From Kineococcus aurantiacus (GTDB taxonomy: Bacteria > Actinomycetota > Actinomycetes > Actinomycetales > Kineococcaceae), in the NCBI RefSeq assembly GCF_013409345.1, contig NZ_JACCBB010000001.1:2232001-2296000 (forward strand): a stretch of DNA of 64,000 nt, read 5' to 3'. Made by a program: the position numbers and the translations under genes. The notes under the pieces were generated by a model. That model did no database searches, had not been told where the DNA came from, and was given only the letters and a program-made list of their open reading frames with translations. Shown here one piece after another: positions 62,089 to 64,000 of this stretch; within the stretch, counting starts at the first letter, position 1; each line of letters starts with the position of its first letter.

Positions 62089-63129
62089 GTGACGGCGAAC
62101 CTGCGGGAGATCGCGGCGAGGGCCGGGGTCTCGGTGCGGACGGTGTCCAACGTCGTCAGCGGGGCCGGCCCGGTCGCCCCCGCCACCCGCGCCCGCGTCC
62201 AGCAGGTCCTCGACGAGGTCGGCTACCGGCCCAACCTGGCCGCCCGGCACCTGCGCGGCGGCCGGACCGGCGTCGTCGGCCTCGTCGTGCCCGAGCTGAC
62301 CTCCGCCTACTTCGCCGAGCTGGCCGGGCTCGTCGTCGCCAGCGCCCTCGACCGGTCCTGGACGGTCGTCGTCAACGAGTCCGGCGGCACCGCCGAGGGC
62401 GAGCGCCGCCTGCTGACCGGCGGCGGCAGCCGCATGCTCGACGGCCTGGTCGTCAGCCCCTGGGCCCTGCCGCCGCAGGAGCTGTCCGCGCACGCCGACC
62501 GGCTGCCGCTGGTGGTGCTGGGCGAGCGGGACCCCGCCGGGACCGCCGACCACGTCACCGTCGACAACGTCGCCGCCGCGCACGCCGTCACCACCCACCT
62601 CGTCGGGCTGGGGCGGCGGCGCATCGCCGCGGTCGGCCTGCAACCGCAGCTGGCCAACGGCACCGCCGCGCAACGGCTCCTGGGCTACCGGCAGGCCCTC
62701 GCCGACGCGGGCCTGCCGCACGAGGAGGCCCTCGAGGTGCCCGTGGCGACGCTGCACCGCGCCGAGGGCGCCCGCGCGGCCCACGCCCTGCTGGACGGCC
62801 CGCACCCGCCCGACGCCGTCTTCTGCTTCAGCGACGGCCTGGCCCTGGGCGCGCTGCGGGTGCTGCTGCGCAGCGGGCGGCGGGTGCCCGAGGACGTCGC
62901 CCTCGCCGGGTTCGACGACGTCGAGGACGGCCGCTACGCGACCCCGTCGCTGACGACCGTCTCCCCCGACAAGCGGCAGATCGCCGACCGCGCCCTGGCG
63001 TGCCTGGCCGACCGGATCGGCCGGCGCGGACCCGCTGCGGCGCAACGCATCGTCGTCCCCCACCGGCTCGTCGTGCGGGAGAGCACGGCGGGCGCGCAGG
63101 AGACGTCGCAGGGCACCGGTCCCGCCTGA
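62089..63129 (+). CDS. LacI family transcriptional regulator
   Basis: 346 residues. N-terminal helix-turn-helix (LREIAARAGVSVRTVSNVVSG, residues about 4-24) and hinge (YRPNLAARHLRGGRT), then the periplasmic-binding-protein-like effector domain (GVVGLVVPELTSAYFAELA … AGFDDVEDGRYATPSLTTV). It should repress the divergent dioxygenase-MFS operon until its sugar-like effector arrives. GTG 62089 is preceded by GGGAGAGG. Confidence 0.93.
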   Translation: MTANLREIAARAGVSVRTVSNVVSGAGPVAPATRARVQQVLDEVGYRPNLAARHLRGGRTGVVGLVVPELTSAYFAELAGLVVASALDRSWTVVVNESGGTAEGERRLLTGGGSRMLDGLVVSPWALPPQELSAHADRLPLVVLGERDPAGTADHVTVDNVAAAHAVTTHLVGLGRRRIAAVGLQPQLANGTAAQRLLGYRQALADAGLPHEEALEVPVATLHRAEGARAAHALLDGPHPPDAVFCFSDGLALGALRVLLRSGRRVPEDVALAGFDDVEDGRYATPSLTTVSPDKRQIADRALACLADRIGRRGPAAAQRIVVPHRLVVRESTAGAQETSQGTGPA

Positions 63130-63146
63130 GCACCCCGGTGACGGTC

Positions 63147-63163
63147 GACGGGCCGCGCCCGTC
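63147..63163 (+). terminator. possible terminator after the LacI gene
   Basis: GACGGGC-CGC-GCCCGTC, seven-base arms, 18 bases after the stop. No T-run. Confidence 0.4.
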
Positions 63164-63260
63164 CGTCGTCAGCCGGGGTCGGTCCCCTCGCGACGGTGGG
63201 AGGGCCCCGGGCCCGCGCGGCGGTGCGGCTGCTCCTCGACGTGAGCGGGCACGTGCTGGC

Positions 63261-63316
63261 TACGCTGGCCGGGAGCCCCCGATGGGCGAGACGAAGGAGG
63301 AAACCCTCCCGGCTGG
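63261..63316 (+). promoter_or_regulatory. possible promoter and structured leader of the VOC gene
   Basis: TACGCT at 63261-63266 could be a -10. Arms GCCGGGA (63268-63274) and TCCCGGC (63307-63313), and GGAGG/CCTCC inside, could alternate as leader structures. Weak evidence. Confidence 0.25.
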
Positions 63317-63426
63317 ACGACGTTCCGGCCGGTTCCCCGCCGCCCGGGGGCTCGTCGTCAGGTGCACCTCGCACCGGCCCGTCGCTCCCGCGCACCCCAC
63401 CCCGCGATCCCCGCGCAGGAGCACCC

Positions 63427-63801
63427 GTGACCGCCTCGTTCAACCACACCATCATCGTCAGCACCGACCGCGAGCAGTCGGCCGCCTGGTACCGCGACCT
63501 CCTCGAAGCCGAGGACGCCCCGTCCTGGGGGATCTTCACGAACCTGCTGATCGGGGACGGCGTCCTGCTGCAGTTCGCCGAGCCGCCGGTGGAGATCCAG
63601 ATGCAGCACTACGCCTTCCTCGTCGACGACGAGCACTTCGACCGCGCGTACGCCAAGCTCGTCGAGCGCGGCGTCGAGCACTGGGCCGACCCTCGACGGC
63701 AGCAGCCGGGCCGGTGGAACACCGAGCACGGCGGCCGTGGCGTCTACGTCATGGACCCGGCGGGGCACGGGATCGAACTGCTGACCCGCCCCTACCTCTG
63801 A
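63427..63801 (+). CDS. VOC/glyoxalase-like protein
   Basis: 124 residues in one vicinal-oxygen-chelate fold: FNHTIIVSTDREQSAAWYRDLLEAE … QMQHYAFLVDDEHFDRAYAKL … GVYVMDPAGHGIELLTRPY. The first and third metal ligands (His in FNHTI, Glu in GIELL) are in place. The substrate is unknown; relatives include glyoxalase/bleomycin-resistance-like proteins. GTG 63427 follows AGGAG. Confidence 0.9.
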   Translation: MTASFNHTIIVSTDREQSAAWYRDLLEAEDAPSWGIFTNLLIGDGVLLQFAEPPVEIQMQHYAFLVDDEHFDRAYAKLVERGVEHWADPRRQQPGRWNTEHGGRGVYVMDPAGHGIELLTRPYL

Positions 63802-63823
63802 GGCGCCCGGCAGGACCGCCGGG

Positions 63824-64000
63824 CGGTCGCAGAACGCCCGGGCCGTCCAGGACCGGCACGACCTCGCCGACGTCCTGCGGGGCCTGGTCCCGGCCCTCGT
63901 CGGCCTCGTCCTGGTGCTCGTCCTCCTCGCCCGGCCCCCTGCCGTCGCCTTCACCGCGGAGGGGGTGCGGATCCGCTCCTCCCTGCGCTTCGGGCCGCTG
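63824..64000 (+). CDS. possible membrane/PH-like protein, cut by window edge
   Basis: In one frame the end of the window reads LRGLVPALVGLVLVLVLLARPP, a hydrophobic helix, then VAFTAEGVRIRSSLRFGPL, which resembles the start of a PH-like domain. No ATG or GTG start is visible before the helix, so a frameshift, alternative start or chance frame are all possible. Confidence 0.35.

Overview
The window is very GC-rich double-stranded bacterial DNA with dense coding on both strands, frequent GTG starts, GTGA/ATGA stop-start overlaps and many promoters whose -10 hexamer lies 6-8 bases before the start codon (leaderless mRNAs). The fhaA-fhaB-pstP-rodA-pbpA-pknB block, MmyB-type regulators, F420/FMN-type oxidoreductase and SigE-type sigma factor point to an actinobacterium. 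A methyl-accepting chemotaxis protein, four GGDEF proteins and a lycopene cyclase suit a motile, pigmented member of the Kineosporiales such as Kineococcus. That genus call is inference. No phage, insertion sequence, rRNA or CRISPR array was seen; one tRNA-Leu(CAG) is present.

Layout. 1-11.5 kb: small accessory genes (HIT protein, TPR protein, a translationally coupled pair of unknown paralogues, methyltransferase, MmyB regulator, DUF3159 membrane protein, lipoprotein, alpha/beta hydrolase, PH-like protein, aminoglycoside-phosphotransferase-like protein) with two decayed genes (861-1249; SDR remnant near 7939). 11.6-15.2 kb: GAF-4xPAS-GGDEF-EAL protein. 15.2-21.25 kb: a seven-gene minus-strand run, esterase - membrane protein - P-loop kinase - GntR regulator - prpD - prpB - prpC, i.e. 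the methylcitrate (propionate) cycle with its probable regulator and a palindromic operator over the regulator start. 21.3-24.7 kb: a two-gene locus driven by a promoter carrying two GTCAAG/CTTGAC operators, a divergent MmyB regulator/SDR pair, and two small envelope proteins. 25-30.1 kb: GGDEF sensor and MASE1-PAS histidine kinase. 30.2-40 kb: ATP-grasp, kinase, isochorismatase, membrane protein, isochorismatase pseudogene, GGDEF protein, DUF427, GH15 enzyme, a secreted GHLR-repeat peptide, frameshifted GNAT, DhaL-like protein, YceI with twin operators, lycopene cyclase. 40.3-50.3 kb: mscL, PGGQ-repeat membrane protein, GGDEF-EAL protein, orphan ABC-type ATPase, NmrA-like protein, chemotaxis receptor, maltokinase-cap-like protein, PPOX protein, and a membrane protein/SigE-type sigma factor pair. 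50.4-58.9 kb: tRNA-Leu and the cell wall/cell division signalling operon ending in PknB and a metallophosphoesterase. 58.9-64 kb: small membrane protein, arsenate-reductase-like protein, a LacI-controlled dioxygenase/MFS sugar transporter operon, and a VOC protein.

How the parts work together. Signalling dominates: four GGDEF proteins (two also with EAL), a hybridless PAS histidine kinase, an MCP, a Ser/Thr kinase-phosphatase pair with two FHA readers, and four local transcription regulators each beside a plausible target. Metabolic modules are propionate catabolism (prpDBC) and an unknown substrate handled by the phytanoyl-CoA-dioxygenase-like enzyme and its transporter. All functions are from recognisable motifs and context; no database search was available.
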